From: Paenibacillus_AA sp045062745
GTDB lineage: Bacteria; Bacillota; Bacilli; Paenibacillales; NBRC-103111
Reading direction: 5' to 3'
Length of the DNA: 64,000 bases
NCBI RefSeq assembly: GCF_045062745.1
Contig: NZ_JBJGED010000040.1
Location: 3,280-67,279, forward strand
Made by a program: the position numbers and the translations under genes. The notes below the pieces were generated by a model that searched no databases, was not told where the DNA came from, and worked only from the letters and a program-made list of their open reading frames with translations. This document shows, in pieces, positions 1-8,435 of this stretch; the first letter of the stretch is position 1, and every line of letters starts with the position of its first letter.

Positions 1-160
1 AGCTGCTCAGGTGGCGGCTCAGCTCCTGCTTCTGCTCCGCCGACAAGGCGTTCACCATCAAAGCCCCGAACACGACCCCCATGACGAGCAAGACGGAGAC
101 GAAGACGTACAGCGACAAATGTTCCTTCAGATCCGAGCGCATCCGGTTGTTCCAGCTCAT
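1..160 (-). CDS. spoIIM: Stage II sporulation protein M, N-terminal part (cut by window edge)
   Basis: The first 53 codons read from ATG at 160 to the window edge. The product has a short polar N-terminus and a hydrophobic segment at about residues 16-38 (motif SLYVFVSVLLVMGVVFGALM), which matches the start of SpoIIM. SpoIIM is a mother-cell membrane protein that works with SpoIID and SpoIIP to remodel septal peptidoglycan during engulfment. An AAAGGAG ribosome binding site lies just upstream, and a sigma-E-like promoter follows at 201-227, fitting mother-cell expression. The rest of the protein, including the other membrane segments, is outside the window. Confidence 0.9.
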   Translation of the reverse strand, partial: MSWNNRMRSDLKEHLSLYVFVSVLLVMGVVFGALMVNALSAEQKQELSRHLSS

Positions 161-200
161 GTTCAGTCTCCTTTATACCCAATTTCACCCTCTTAGCAGG

Positions 201-227
201 TATATGAAACTAGCGGGGAAACTATGA
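201..227 (-). promoter_or_regulatory. Candidate sigma-E promoter of spoIIM
   Basis: On the minus strand TCATAGT (-35-like) is followed after 14 bp by CATATA (-10-like), close to the sigma-E pattern of an ATA-containing -35 and CATACAAT-type -10. It lies about 45 bp upstream of the spoIIM start. spoIIM is known to be sigma-E dependent in Bacillus subtilis; the assignment here is by pattern only. Confidence 0.5.
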
Positions 228-290
228 CTGAGCCATCGTAGAAAAGCGGACATGCTGGCGTTCGTGCTGCTGCAGCTTCGGGAAATTGGC

Positions 291-1526
291 TCAGGGGAGA
301 CTCGGGTCCGTCGTTTTCGCCGCCACCTTGCCGTAGCGTCCTCCGCCACCGGCTTCGACTGCTAATTGACGGGTGCGGGCGAGCAGAATGAGTCGGGCGA
401 TGTCGGGACCCGCCGCCTCGATGAGCTCCGGCTCGGGCACGCGATGCAGGATGTTCATCTCGGTGCCGAAGCGGTCGAGCAACGCATTCAGCTTCTTCGG
501 TCCGAGGCCCGGCAGAAACTCCAGCGGCACTTGGTACTGGTAAGGCGGCCGGTTCGGAGAGATTACGGGCTCCTGACGGTCGGCGATATCCAGGATGCGG
601 TCCATGACCCCGCGCACGAACTTCGTGTGCCCGCAGAGCGGACACCGCTCCCCGTGAGGATGCCGGGCGTCCAGAACCGTCTCACAGGAGGCGCAGTAGG
701 TGCGGTGATACTTGCCGAGATGCGGGTTCAGCCCATAATTGGCTACGATGCCACGCCCTTGCTGTCCGGTGAGCGCTAGTCGGAACTCGTCGAATGTCGG
801 CTCGTTCAAGCCGAATACGTTGTACTCGCGGCCGATCTTGGCTAGCGAGTGAGCGTCCGAATTTGTCACGAACGGCAGAGTGTCGAGCTCCGAGATCCGG
901 CTCGCCATCTCCGTGTCGGCGCTGAGCCCGAGCTCCACGGCGGCGACGTGCTGCATGTCGAGCAGGTCCGCCATGCGGGAGGCGGCGCTGCCGTAGACGC
1001 TTTTGTAGGGCGTGAACACGTGCGCCGGGATCAGAAGGCCGCCCCGGTCCACGACTTCGCGCTGCAGCTCGCGTGCCGTCACGTAGATGCGCTGGGAGCT
1101 GAGTCCGACGTTCTTCATGCGGCCGGCCATCCAGCGCGTGAACTGCCGCATCGCCTCCAGCGTCGGCATATACGCGAGCAGGTGAGCGGCCCCGTGTCCG
1201 GGATCCTTCACCTCGATCTCGCTTCCTAGCAGTACCGTCGTCTCCCGGTATCGGATGCCGCCTCCGGGCCGCTCCTCCATCTCTCCCTTGTCGAGATAGT
1301 CCTCGATCTCTTGCTGGACGGCCGGCGACTGGCAGTCGATGATGCCGACGATCTCGATGCCCTTCCGCTCGGACGCCTCACGGGCGATGTTATAGAACGT
1401 CAAGTCTTTGCTGCCGCTGATTTTGACCGGCTGTCCCGATTCGGTGCGGCCGATATGGATATGCAAGTCCGCGAAGTAGTTGCGGGTTGAGTTCGCGGTA
1501 TTGTTGGTGTTATCGGAGGCCGCCAT
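291..1526 (-). CDS. Endonuclease Q-like PHP-domain protein
   Basis: The 411-residue protein belongs to the TIGR00375 / endonuclease Q family. An N-terminal PHP metal-site motif HIH is at residues 22-24 and a second, NSDAH, at 222-226. A four-cysteine zinc ribbon follows (C278, C281, C295, C298), then a helix-hairpin-helix stretch (PGLGPKKLNALL) near 339-350. EndoQ enzymes nick DNA 5' of deaminated bases in archaea and some Bacillales. Function is inferred from family and domain order. The start lies directly after the nudF stop, so the two are probably co-transcribed and may be coupled. The ribosome binding site is weak. Confidence 0.8.
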   Translation of the reverse strand: MAASDNTNNTANSTRNYFADLHIHIGRTESGQPVKISGSKDLTFYNIAREASERKGIEIVGIIDCQSPAVQQEIEDYLDKGEMEERPGGGIRYRETTVLLGSEIEVKDPGHGAAHLLAYMPTLEAMRQFTRWMAGRMKNVGLSSQRIYVTARELQREVVDRGGLLIPAHVFTPYKSVYGSAASRMADLLDMQHVAAVELGLSADTEMASRISELDTLPFVTNSDAHSLAKIGREYNVFGLNEPTFDEFRLALTGQQGRGIVANYGLNPHLGKYHRTYCASCETVLDARHPHGERCPLCGHTKFVRGVMDRILDIADRQEPVISPNRPPYQYQVPLEFLPGLGPKKLNALLDRFGTEMNILHRVPEPELIEAAGPDIARLILLARTRQLAVEAGGGGRYGKVAAKTTDPSLP

Positions 1527-1527
1527 A

Positions 1528-2076
1528 TTAGATGCGTCCCGTCAATTGATACGCCTGCCAAGCGTACACGGCAGCCACCGTCTTCGCATCGCGGATGCGG
1601 CCTTCCGCGATGTATTGTTGCGCCGCCTCCAGCGTGAGAAATTCGATGTCGAGGAACTCGTCCTCGTCTAAGCGCACCTCGCCCGGCACAAGCTGCTCGG
1701 CGAAGTACACGTGCAGGATCTCGTCCGCGAAGCCCGGGGACGTGTAGAAGGAGAAGATCGGCTTCAGCGTGTCGCAGCGGAAGCCGGTCTCCTCCTCCAG
1801 CTCGCGCTTCGCGGCTTCGAGCGGATCCTCGCCCGGCTCGAGCTTGCCAGCCGGGATCTCGACCAAGCTCCGCTCGAGCGGCTTGCGGTACTGCTCCACG
1901 ACGATCATGCGGCCCTCATGGATCGCCAGCACGGCCACCGCTCCGGGATGCTTCACGATCTCCCGCTTCGCCGTCTCACCGTTCGGCAAAGCTACCGTAT
2001 CCACCTGCAGGGAGATGACTCTTCCCTGGAAGATCGGTTCGGTTCCGATCGTAGTTTCTTTATACTTGTCATTCAT
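1528..2076 (-). CDS. nudF: ADP-ribose pyrophosphatase (Nudix hydrolase)
   Basis: This Nudix hydrolase of about 182 residues has the complete Nudix box GX5EX7REUXEE at residues 77-99 (REL EEETGF core). Its N-terminal beta strands are typical of the NudF/YqkG group, which splits ADP-ribose into AMP and ribose-5-phosphate. Two in-frame ATG codons exist. The upstream one at 2085 touches the AGGAG ribosome binding site, so the second at 2076, with 9-nt spacing, is preferred. In Bacillus nudF also lies near spoIIM and mciZ. The EndoQ-like gene follows after one base. Confidence 0.9.
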   Translation of the reverse strand: MNDKYKETTIGTEPIFQGRVISLQVDTVALPNGETAKREIVKHPGAVAVLAIHEGRMIVVEQYRKPLERSLVEIPAGKLEPGEDPLEAAKRELEEETGFRCDTLKPIFSFYTSPGFADEILHVYFAEQLVPGEVRLDEDEFLDIEFLTLEAAQQYIAEGRIRDAKTVAAVYAWQAYQLTGRI

Positions 2077-2121
2077 CAGGTTCATCTCCTAAGTGGGTTG
2101 GGACTAATCATAGTTGACTGC

Positions 2122-2150
2122 GCATAACTTGTCCAATTCTCGCATACGTT
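2122..2150 (+). promoter_or_regulatory. Sigma-E-type promoter of mciZ
   Basis: GCATAAC at 2122-2128 is followed after 14 bp by CATACGTT at 2143-2150, close to the sigma-E consensus. It points into mciZ, whose start is 46 bp downstream with an AGAGGGG ribosome binding site. mciZ of B. subtilis is transcribed by sigma-E in the mother cell, which agrees with this reading. Confidence 0.65.
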
Positions 2151-2195
2151 GGACTATAACTAACCGATTGCAAGATTAAGAGAGGGGACAAGATC

Positions 2196-2360
2196 ATGAA
2201 GACCTATTTGACGCAAGACCAGATTCGTATCGTAGGCAAGGGCTGGGAAGTGCGGCATTACTTGCGCAAGCTGGCGAAAGACACTCCAAGCGGAGAGCGG
2301 ACGCTCGCGTCGTTGCTTGCTGGACTGTCCCATCCGATTGAGCGTCGGCGGAAGCGGTAG
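2196..2360 (+). CDS. mciZ: Z-ring inhibitor MciZ (54 residues)
   Basis: A 54-codon gene runs from ATG at 2196 to TAG at 2360, with AGAGGGG 8 nt upstream. The product contains VGKGWEVRHYLRKL at residues 13-26. This lines up with the VGKAWEIRAKL core of B. subtilis MciZ, the peptide that caps FtsZ filaments in the mother cell and stops Z-ring formation during sporulation. It is somewhat longer than the 40-residue Bacillus form, with a basic C-terminal tail ending RRRKR. Divergent position beside nudF matches the Bacillus neighbourhood. Identification rests on the short core motif, context and promoter type. Confidence 0.8.
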   Translation: MKTYLTQDQIRIVGKGWEVRHYLRKLAKDTPSGERTLASLLAGLSHPIERRRKR

Positions 2361-2372
2361 TGCGGGACGAGC

Positions 2373-2558
2373 CTAATAGGCGGGACGGCTAGGTGCCGGG
2401 CCTGGGTAGTGGAACCTTTTGGGGCCTAGCTTCGCTCTTCTCCGCGCTCTGCGAAACATACCCTTTTCCTCGCAATAACGGATTTTGCCTTGCGGCACTC
2501 CCGTAATATCGTACACCTCGCCGAACCCCACGTCCAGCTTTCTTAGCTCGTTATTCAA
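2373..2558 (-). CDS. Small basic protein with degenerate MerR-like helix-turn-helix
   Basis: This 61-residue reading frame overlaps the 3' end of the Uma2 gene by 8 bp. Its segment VYDITGVPQGKIRYCEEKGMF resembles the first helix-turn-helix of MerR-type regulators (ITGVP-IRYCEEKG), followed by a very basic Arg/Lys-rich stretch. I cannot assign a function. The overlap suggests coupling to the upstream gene, but no strong ribosome binding site is visible. It could also be a degraded remnant of a regulator. Confidence 0.4.
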   Translation of the reverse strand: MNNELRKLDVGFGEVYDITGVPQGKIRYCEEKGMFRRARRRAKLGPKRFHYPGPAPSRPAY

Positions 2559-3168
2559 GCGACAGCTCAGAAGCCTCGCTTAGCAATTCATTCATCGTAA
2601 ATGTCGCACAGGGCAATTGGTCCGATTCTATCCCTTCGTCTTCTTTGAACAAGTTCACCAGTCGATATTTTTTGTTGCCGTCCAGAACATGTTGCTCCAA
2701 TATTCCATTGAGCGGATCAATGATCCAATATTCCGGAACAAGGAAGCCGGCATATGACTTAGCTTTGCTGATTTTATCCGTCTTGGCGGAAGAAGGTGAT
2801 AGAATCTCGATCACGATGTCGGGAGTAGCGGTAATCCCCTGCTTGGTAATGATCTCTTTGCGGTTTTTTCGGATGATTGAGAGATCGGGCCTGCGAACTT
2901 CGGTATGGGAGATTAGAAGATCTACGTCTTGCAACAAAATGTACTCTTTCCCGCAAGTTTGCTTAACCGCAAAGACGAGCTGCAAAATCACCGACTGATG
3001 CAGCGGCGTCGGACTCGACATCAATTCTAGCCTGCCGTCTGCCAACTCGTAACGCGCGTTTTCGGTATCGGGCAGTGCTGCATAGTCCTCGTACGTGTAG
3101 GGTTGTTCCCGGATCAAGAATTTGTCTTGCTCCCGTTTTTGCCCAATCTTATCCTTTCCTTCGGACAT
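2551..3168 (-). CDS. Uma2 family (DUF820) PD-(D/E)XK nuclease-like protein
   Basis: The 205-residue protein is of the Uma2/DUF820 family, widespread PD-(D/E)XK-fold proteins of unknown biological role. Typical elements are YELADGRLELM near residue 40, RRPDLS near 92 (first acidic residue), EILSPSS near 121 and DKISKAKSYA near 131. The chosen ATG at 3168 has GGGAGG eight bases upstream; the frame is open further upstream (to 3291), but without a good start signal. Members are often lineage-specific and mobile. No partner nuclease or methylase gene is adjacent. Confidence 0.75.
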   Translation of the reverse strand: MSEGKDKIGQKREQDKFLIREQPYTYEDYAALPDTENARYELADGRLELMSSPTPLHQSVILQLVFAVKQTCGKEYILLQDVDLLISHTEVRRPDLSIIRKNRKEIITKQGITATPDIVIEILSPSSAKTDKISKAKSYAGFLVPEYWIIDPLNGILEQHVLDGNKKYRLVNLFKEDEGIESDQLPCATFTMNELLSEASELSLE

Positions 3169-3280
3169 CGCACCGCGCCTCCCAAAAGCGAATTCTTGTT
3201 CGTATTTATTGTAACAATCCGTAGAAGCCATGGCAATGAGGGTTAGTGAAGGGTTGCACTTCACTAAAGTCCTTTGACGC

Positions 3281-3317
3281 AAAAAAGCCACCTAATCGAT
3301 CTTCTCGACTAGGCGGC
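3281..3317 (-). terminator. Rho-independent terminator after the MFS gene
   Basis: On the minus strand a GCCGCCTAGTCGA / TCGATTAGGTGGC stem with a short loop is followed by six T residues. It sits just past the stop of the MFS exporter gene. Confidence 0.85.
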
Positions 3318-3328
3318 CATACGGAAGG

Positions 3329-4840
3329 TTAAGCTTGAACCGCTACAGCCTCCTGCGCTTCCTGGCGGGTGGCCAGCACTTCCTTCCGCAGGAACCAGCA
3401 AATGACGAACGCAGCGATCGCGAAGAACACGCCGATCAGGAACATGTGCTGGAACGCTTCCGCGAAGACGCTCTTGATCTGCAGCGTCAGCTCCGAAGAC
3501 AAACCAGCCGGCATCCCGCCGTTGATGATCGTCTCCGACGTGCCCTCCGGGAATTCACCGGACAAATCGGTGATGCCCGAATGAATGTTCCGCGAGAGGA
3601 GGCTGCCGAAGATGCTGAATCCGAGCGTGGCCCCTAGCGATTGGAACAGCTGTACGGTCGCAATGCCGACGCCGGCGTGCTCTTTCGCCACCGATTCTTG
3701 TACGATCAGATTGTCGCTGCCGAACAACACGCCGATCCCCAGTCCCATAATGAAGAACGCGATAAGGATATACAGTACCGTCGTCCCAACGTCGATTCGC
3801 GACAGCAGGAAATAGGCGACGATCGGAAGAGCGAACGATACTAGGAACAACCGCTTGTAGGGCACCTTCGTGATCAGGAAGCCGCACACGATGCTCGCCG
3901 GGATCGCGCCTGCCATGAAGCCGAGCGACAAGTACCCCGAGGCGGTCGGCGATAAGCCCATCACATTTTGAGCAAAGAACGGGAAACCGGACATGCCCCC
4001 CATGACGCCGAGCATCGTCACGAACACGATGAACGACAGAACGACCACGGAGCGATGGCGGAACAGTTGAAGCGGGATGATCGGCTCCTTCGCCTTAAGC
4101 TCGATGCGGATGAACAAGGCGATCAGGAGGGCCGATAGGACGAGCAGTCCGATGACGACAGGCGAGGACCAAGTATAATCGGCCACATCGATCAGCACGG
4201 GAGCGAGCAGCAAGGAGAGGATCGACAGCACGAGCATCGACGCTCCGGCCCAATCGATCGTTTTCTTCTCCTCGGCGACGGATTCGCGCAGGCCCTTGCC
4301 TACGATCAGCGCCGCGATCAGGCCAACCGGGAGATTGATCAGGAAAATCCAATGCCAATTGATATGGCTGACGAAATACCCGCCTACGGTGGGGCCGAGC
4401 AGCTGCGGCAAAATCAGCATGGGCCCAACCATGCTCTGCACCTTGGCCCGCTGCTCCAGCGGGAACGTGTCCCCGATGATGATCATCGCGAGCGGCATGA
4501 GTCCGCCGGCGCCGATACCCTGGATGCCTCGACCGACGAGCAGCACCGTCATCGAGTCGGCGAAGCCGCAAATGACGGAGCCCAGCATGAACAAGGCGAC
4601 ACAGCTCATATAGATGCGCTTGCGGCCGTACAGGTCGGCCAATTTGCCGAAGATCGGCATGAAGATCGTAATCGCCAGCATGTAGATGCCGGCTACCCAT
4701 CCGAAGAGCGACAAGCCGTGAAGGTCCCGGATAATCGTAGGCAGCGCGGTCGAGACGACCGTCTGATCCAATTCCGAGAACACGAGTCCGAGGAGGAGCC
4801 CGATCAGGATGAGGGTTTTGTTGTTGTTCGTTTTTACCAT
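3329..4840 (-). CDS. MFS drug exporter, DHA2 (14-TM) family
   Basis: This membrane protein of about 503 residues has roughly 14 hydrophobic segments, typical of the EmrB/QacA/LmrB branch of proton-driven multidrug exporters. Motif A (GKLADLYGRKRIY) is between TM2 and TM3, and a DQTVVSTALPTI motif is in TM1, diagnostic for DHA2. ATG at 4840 gives the usual short cytoplasmic N-terminus; an in-frame TTG at 4888 is possible but would add a polar extension. Substrate cannot be read from sequence. The gene stands alone with its own terminator; no TetR-type regulator is next to it. Confidence 0.85.
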   Translation of the reverse strand: MVKTNNNKTLILIGLLLGLVFSELDQTVVSTALPTIIRDLHGLSLFGWVAGIYMLAITIFMPIFGKLADLYGRKRIYMSCVALFMLGSVICGFADSMTVLLVGRGIQGIGAGGLMPLAMIIIGDTFPLEQRAKVQSMVGPMLILPQLLGPTVGGYFVSHINWHWIFLINLPVGLIAALIVGKGLRESVAEEKKTIDWAGASMLVLSILSLLLAPVLIDVADYTWSSPVVIGLLVLSALLIALFIRIELKAKEPIIPLQLFRHRSVVVLSFIVFVTMLGVMGGMSGFPFFAQNVMGLSPTASGYLSLGFMAGAIPASIVCGFLITKVPYKRLFLVSFALPIVAYFLLSRIDVGTTVLYILIAFFIMGLGIGVLFGSDNLIVQESVAKEHAGVGIATVQLFQSLGATLGFSIFGSLLSRNIHSGITDLSGEFPEGTSETIINGGMPAGLSSELTLQIKSVFAEAFQHMFLIGVFFAIAAFVICWFLRKEVLATRQEAQEAVAVQA

Positions 4841-4894
4841 GAGGTGGCACCTGCTTTTTTCATGAGTAGTAGGAGGATCCGTTGTCAAATCCTG

Positions 4895-6088
4895 CTATGC
4901 TCCAGTATAAGAGGTGCCGCCCTCCTTGCCATCAGGCGCGAGGTTCAGCGCCTGCTCGGTCTCGAGGAGGAGCCGGGCATACTCCGCCGCCGCGCAAACC
5001 CCGGCCCAGTAGGCCGGGTCGTCCTCGAACCGCCTCCCCATCGTGGTGATGGGGAGGGGATAGGCCGCCATCCGCTGCGCGATGGCGACAGGATCCATCC
5101 CCGGGACGACGGGGATGTAATGCATGCTCGCCAAATCCGCCTCGGCGATTTGGCGGTGGATGCAGGCGCGCGCTTCCGGCGGCAGCTCCGCTGGAAGCGG
5201 CAGCGTCGCCGGCGCGAGGCACAGGTCGCCGAGCGCCGCCAGCGTGTGCGCGCAGAGCCCGCGATGCCGCTCCCGCGCGTCCGCGAAGCCGAGCCGCGGC
5301 ACGACGATCGCCCGCCCACCGAGCGCCAGCGTGGCGTGCACGAGCTCGGCCGTCTCGGTCGCCGTGTGGCCGAGACGGGTGCCCGTGCCGACGATGCCGG
5401 GACCCATCGTCGCGATCGCGATGTCCGCCCGGTGCACGTGCCGGGCGGTGAGCAGCGCCGTGAACTTGTTCACGGCTTCATGGGTGCCGCCGTAGGCGTG
5501 GCCGTACGTGACCGTGCCGGCGAGCCAGCCGCAGGCGGTCAGCGCGGCGGCATGCCGGCTGTAAGCGAGCGGCAGCGCGCCGCCGTCCGTCATGACGTAG
5601 GAGAGCCGGAGGCCACCAACGCCAACGCCAGTGCCGCGCTCGGCCATCAGCCAAGCGCAGGCGATCGGCAGCATGCTGTGCAGCTCGCCGATCAGCACGG
5701 GCAGGCCGTCCAGCTGAGGCCGGCCCCGGAACAGCTCGTGGTGCGGGCTGGCCGCCTCTTCTACAGCGAGCACCGCCCGCTGCTGCGGCGTATACCGCAG
5801 CTTCATGATGTGGCCTTCTGCCTGCGGTATGGTATCTAGTTCAACCATTCCCTTATGCTCCAGCACGTGGTGAACGAAGTGCATTCCGCCGCTGCCCAGC
5901 TTCAGCCTCTCCGCAGTGACATTCAGTACAACTCGAACTCCCGCTCGTACTCGAATCATCCCCGTCTCCCCAGGAAAATGCACCGCCCCTTCCAAATTCC
6001 CGTTGCTCATCTGCACTTGAAGCTCCTGGACTCCTGGATGATTCTCTTCGACGGTCACAACAGTCCCTATTGCCCACATGATGGTCAT
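4895..6088 (-). CDS. DUF3866 family protein
   Basis: The 397-residue protein starts MTIMWAIGTVVTVEENHPGVQ, the beginning of the DUF3866 family found across Firmicutes and Actinobacteria. It is a soluble protein with Gly- and Ala-rich segments (TMGPGIVGTGTRLGHTATE near 230-250) and no signal peptide. Biochemical function is unknown. The ATG at 6088 has a GGGGG-rich ribosome binding site 7 nt upstream. The antisense strand carries a long reading frame that is a GC-driven shadow. Confidence 0.75.
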   Translation of the reverse strand: MTIMWAIGTVVTVEENHPGVQELQVQMSNGNLEGAVHFPGETGMIRVRAGVRVVLNVTAERLKLGSGGMHFVHHVLEHKGMVELDTIPQAEGHIMKLRYTPQQRAVLAVEEAASPHHELFRGRPQLDGLPVLIGELHSMLPIACAWLMAERGTGVGVGGLRLSYVMTDGGALPLAYSRHAAALTACGWLAGTVTYGHAYGGTHEAVNKFTALLTARHVHRADIAIATMGPGIVGTGTRLGHTATETAELVHATLALGGRAIVVPRLGFADARERHRGLCAHTLAALGDLCLAPATLPLPAELPPEARACIHRQIAEADLASMHYIPVVPGMDPVAIAQRMAAYPLPITTMGRRFEDDPAYWAGVCAAAEYARLLLETEQALNLAPDGKEGGTSYTGA

Positions 6089-6150
6089 TTCCGCACCCCC
6101 TCTCTACTAACAGAGTAGCAGGCGCAACAGTTAATTATGTCTGCAACAGT

Positions 6151-8118
6151 CTAAAACAGCGTCCCCCGCTGGAACAAATCCGAATTGTCCAGCTTCCATC
6201 CGCCACGTTCCGACCATTTCACCTGATACCAATGGTTCTGAAAAATATCCTTGATCAGGTTGTTGCCGAAACTCCGGTCCCGCTGACTGGTCTTCACCAA
6301 GTAGGAGCCGTCAGGCTGTAAGGTCGCCGATATCGATTGAATGTCGCTTCTCCATTGTGTGTTTATGAAGTAAGGCGCTAGCACTGGAACACGAACGGCG
6401 ATAGGTCGGCTCGAATCCAACAAGTCTTGCGTCGCCTTATGCTCGTCCCCTTGTCTTAGATGCTTCAGGAAGCGGACGATAAGCTGCTGAGCCAACACAT
6501 CCGGTTTGCCGATCCGCACCTGACGCTCCACGCCGTCCCACTCCACTTGCAGATGAAGAGCTTCTCCAATGAAGCGAAGTGGTACGAATGTCGTTCCATC
6601 CCGCAACATGGGAGCGACTGACAGCTCCGTGCGTTGATTATCCACCGTCGCTTCCGTACTCCCTAATTGCAAACGGATGTCAACTCCTGCCTTAGTGCCC
6701 CGAACGGTCTGGGTCCATTCATCCCAGCCCACATCGAGTCCCAACTTCTCAAACACCGGACGAAACGGAACCATCGTTGTACCTCCATGAATATAGGGTG
6801 ACTGGGTGAACGCGACATCTTCCCCATTCACTTGAATGCCAATCCCCGCAGGGGAGATACGGAATAACCCAACTCCGTCCATAATACCCAGAACTCCCCC
6901 ATCCGGAGCTGGAGCCAGCGTACTGACCGTAAGGTTGTTCTCGTTGCGAATAAAACGGAATTGCTCGTTCCCTTCCGCGTCCAGGCCATAAAGATTGCCG
7001 CCGCTATCGCTAAAATAGGCATCACCTGACTCATTCCATACTAGATTGCGAGGAACTGTGAATCGCGTGTCTGGGAAGGTGTATGTGTAGCGAACTTGTC
7101 CCTCTAAATCCCGCACAACAAGAGCGTTTTCCTGGGGGACTACGGAATAGCTTCCCCCGGGCATGTTTATACTGCGCACAGTTGATGCAGGGACTGCTGC
7201 TCTCGAGTCGAATGCAGCCAGCAGCTCGCTTTCGGTGAGCCACTTCTCCCCGTCCAAATACAATCCCTTGTCATTCTGAATGACAACACGGTTCGTTCCC
7301 TTATAGCGGAGAGTTTGTTCCGTTGCTTTTTCAACCGATCGAAGCTTGCCGTTTTGGAGATCGATCGTGATATACTCCCCGTCCGTGGTTAACAGAGCCG
7401 CCATCTGAATGCTAGGATATACCCTAATACTGAGCAAATTCGTTCTGATACTTTGGCCACTGCCTTCGAACTTGATTCGGTCTGTGTACTTCCACTGGAT
7501 TCGACCCTCCCGGTCATAACTGACGACTCCTGCCTCCGTAAGGGCAACGATTTGGTCTCCGACAAAAGCAGGCATTGTCGATAAAGTAGGTGGCTCTAAA
7601 ACCGTCTGATCAAGCAGGATTTGACCGAAACGATTGAGAAGGACGAGTTGTTTCGTCGTAACAGGCTCCATCTTGGAATCTATAACTCTGAATGTCGAGT
7701 TATTTCCGGATATTTGTACAATGATATTCCCATTACCAGAAAGATTCATCCTGATGATTTTACTTTGGAATGGCTCCGACATCCATAATTCCTCATTTTC
7801 GCTGTTCACAGCATGCACAATATTGCTGTCATCGTAATAATAGAAAGTCCCTTTCCCGTCGGTCATCAATCCTTGCAACCCGTTTCCTCGGTTCATCCAT
7901 TTCCATACGTAGGCACCGTCTGTTCGGAGAATGGCCTGATTCTGTATCGGCTTACCATACTTATACAGCTGGAAAGGCAAAACTTGATCCAACTCCTCAG
8001 TAAGCCGGGCCCCCTCGGCCTCTGCATGCCCGATCCCTATGCCTCCGAATCCGGCACTAACCATTAACGTTAAAGCCATACAGGCTGCACCGAATTTAAA
8101 TCTCCATTGCTTACCCAT
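6151..8118 (-). CDS. Secreted beta-propeller protein with stalk (copper amine oxidase N-terminal) domain
   Basis: The product of about 655 residues has a signal peptide (hydrophobic stretch with AxA-type end near residue 30). A PQQ/WD-like repeat region covers about 45-420. A copper-amine-oxidase N-terminal-like stalk domain lies near 430-545 (motifs TTMVPFRPVFEKLGL and TTFVPLRFIGEAL). A C-terminal ~100-residue domain follows. Stalk domains occur in Paenibacillaceae wall or surface proteins and are not catalytic on their own. ATG at 8118 has AAGGGG upstream. The leader holds a c-di-GMP-I riboswitch, so expression probably follows the motile/sessile signal c-di-GMP. Confidence 0.8.
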   Translation of the reverse strand: MGKQWRFKFGAACMALTLMVSAGFGGIGIGHAEAEGARLTEELDQVLPFQLYKYGKPIQNQAILRTDGAYVWKWMNRGNGLQGLMTDGKGTFYYYDDSNIVHAVNSENEELWMSEPFQSKIIRMNLSGNGNIIVQISGNNSTFRVIDSKMEPVTTKQLVLLNRFGQILLDQTVLEPPTLSTMPAFVGDQIVALTEAGVVSYDREGRIQWKYTDRIKFEGSGQSIRTNLLSIRVYPSIQMAALLTTDGEYITIDLQNGKLRSVEKATEQTLRYKGTNRVVIQNDKGLYLDGEKWLTESELLAAFDSRAAVPASTVRSINMPGGSYSVVPQENALVVRDLEGQVRYTYTFPDTRFTVPRNLVWNESGDAYFSDSGGNLYGLDAEGNEQFRFIRNENNLTVSTLAPAPDGGVLGIMDGVGLFRISPAGIGIQVNGEDVAFTQSPYIHGGTTMVPFRPVFEKLGLDVGWDEWTQTVRGTKAGVDIRLQLGSTEATVDNQRTELSVAPMLRDGTTFVPLRFIGEALHLQVEWDGVERQVRIGKPDVLAQQLIVRFLKHLRQGDEHKATQDLLDSSRPIAVRVPVLAPYFINTQWRSDIQSISATLQPDGSYLVKTSQRDRSFGNNLIKDIFQNHWYQVKWSERGGWKLDNSDLFQRGTLF

Positions 8119-8179
8119 TGATAATTCGCCCCTTCTTAATGAATTCACCTATTAATACAGCAAAAAACCAAACAAACTC

Positions 8180-8256
8180 GGCAACCCGGCGACCATTCCA
8201 GCTTCTTTCAGGATTAGGCCCGTGGCTTTGCGTCCTCGCCTTTCGACGAGTTTGCC
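8180..8256 (-). promoter_or_regulatory. Cyclic di-GMP-I riboswitch (GEMM-I)
   Basis: Read on the minus strand, the element begins GGCAAACTCGTCGAAAGGCG, continues with GACGCAAAGCCACGGGCCTA and ends with the P3 side and GCCGGGTTGCC. These are the invariant blocks of the GEMM-I aptamer: the GAAA tetraloop, the CGCAAAGCCA core and the closing GGTTGCC. It lies 62 bp upstream of the stalk-domain gene on the same strand. A GTTTGTTTGGTTTTTTG stretch follows the aptamer and could serve as a T-tract for termination control. Confidence 0.95.
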
Positions 8257-8435
8257 TTTTCAATTCATCTGGTTCTTTATGCCTATCTTATACAGTCCAT
8301 ACTGCTCGTCTTATTCTTCTGCATTTCCCATAAAAATCCTTCACCAAATCAGAAAAATACAAATAAAGAAGGAATTCTGACGATTTCTGTCGAATCCCAT
8401 GCGCGAAGTAGTTGGAAATGAAAGGAGTTGCAGCT

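Noticed and set aside
4841..4888. TTG start for the MFS exporter
   Set aside because: It would add a polar 16-residue extension; ATG 4840 gives the normal N-terminus of the family.
4352..5839. 495-residue plus-strand reading frame
   Set aside because: It is antisense to DUF3866 and the MFS gene, Arg/His-rich, without a domain or ribosome binding site: a GC-driven shadow. The same holds for the long frames at 10189-11538, 11814-13151, 13200-14153, 36603-37937, 38157-39512, 44745-45674 and 52553-54463.
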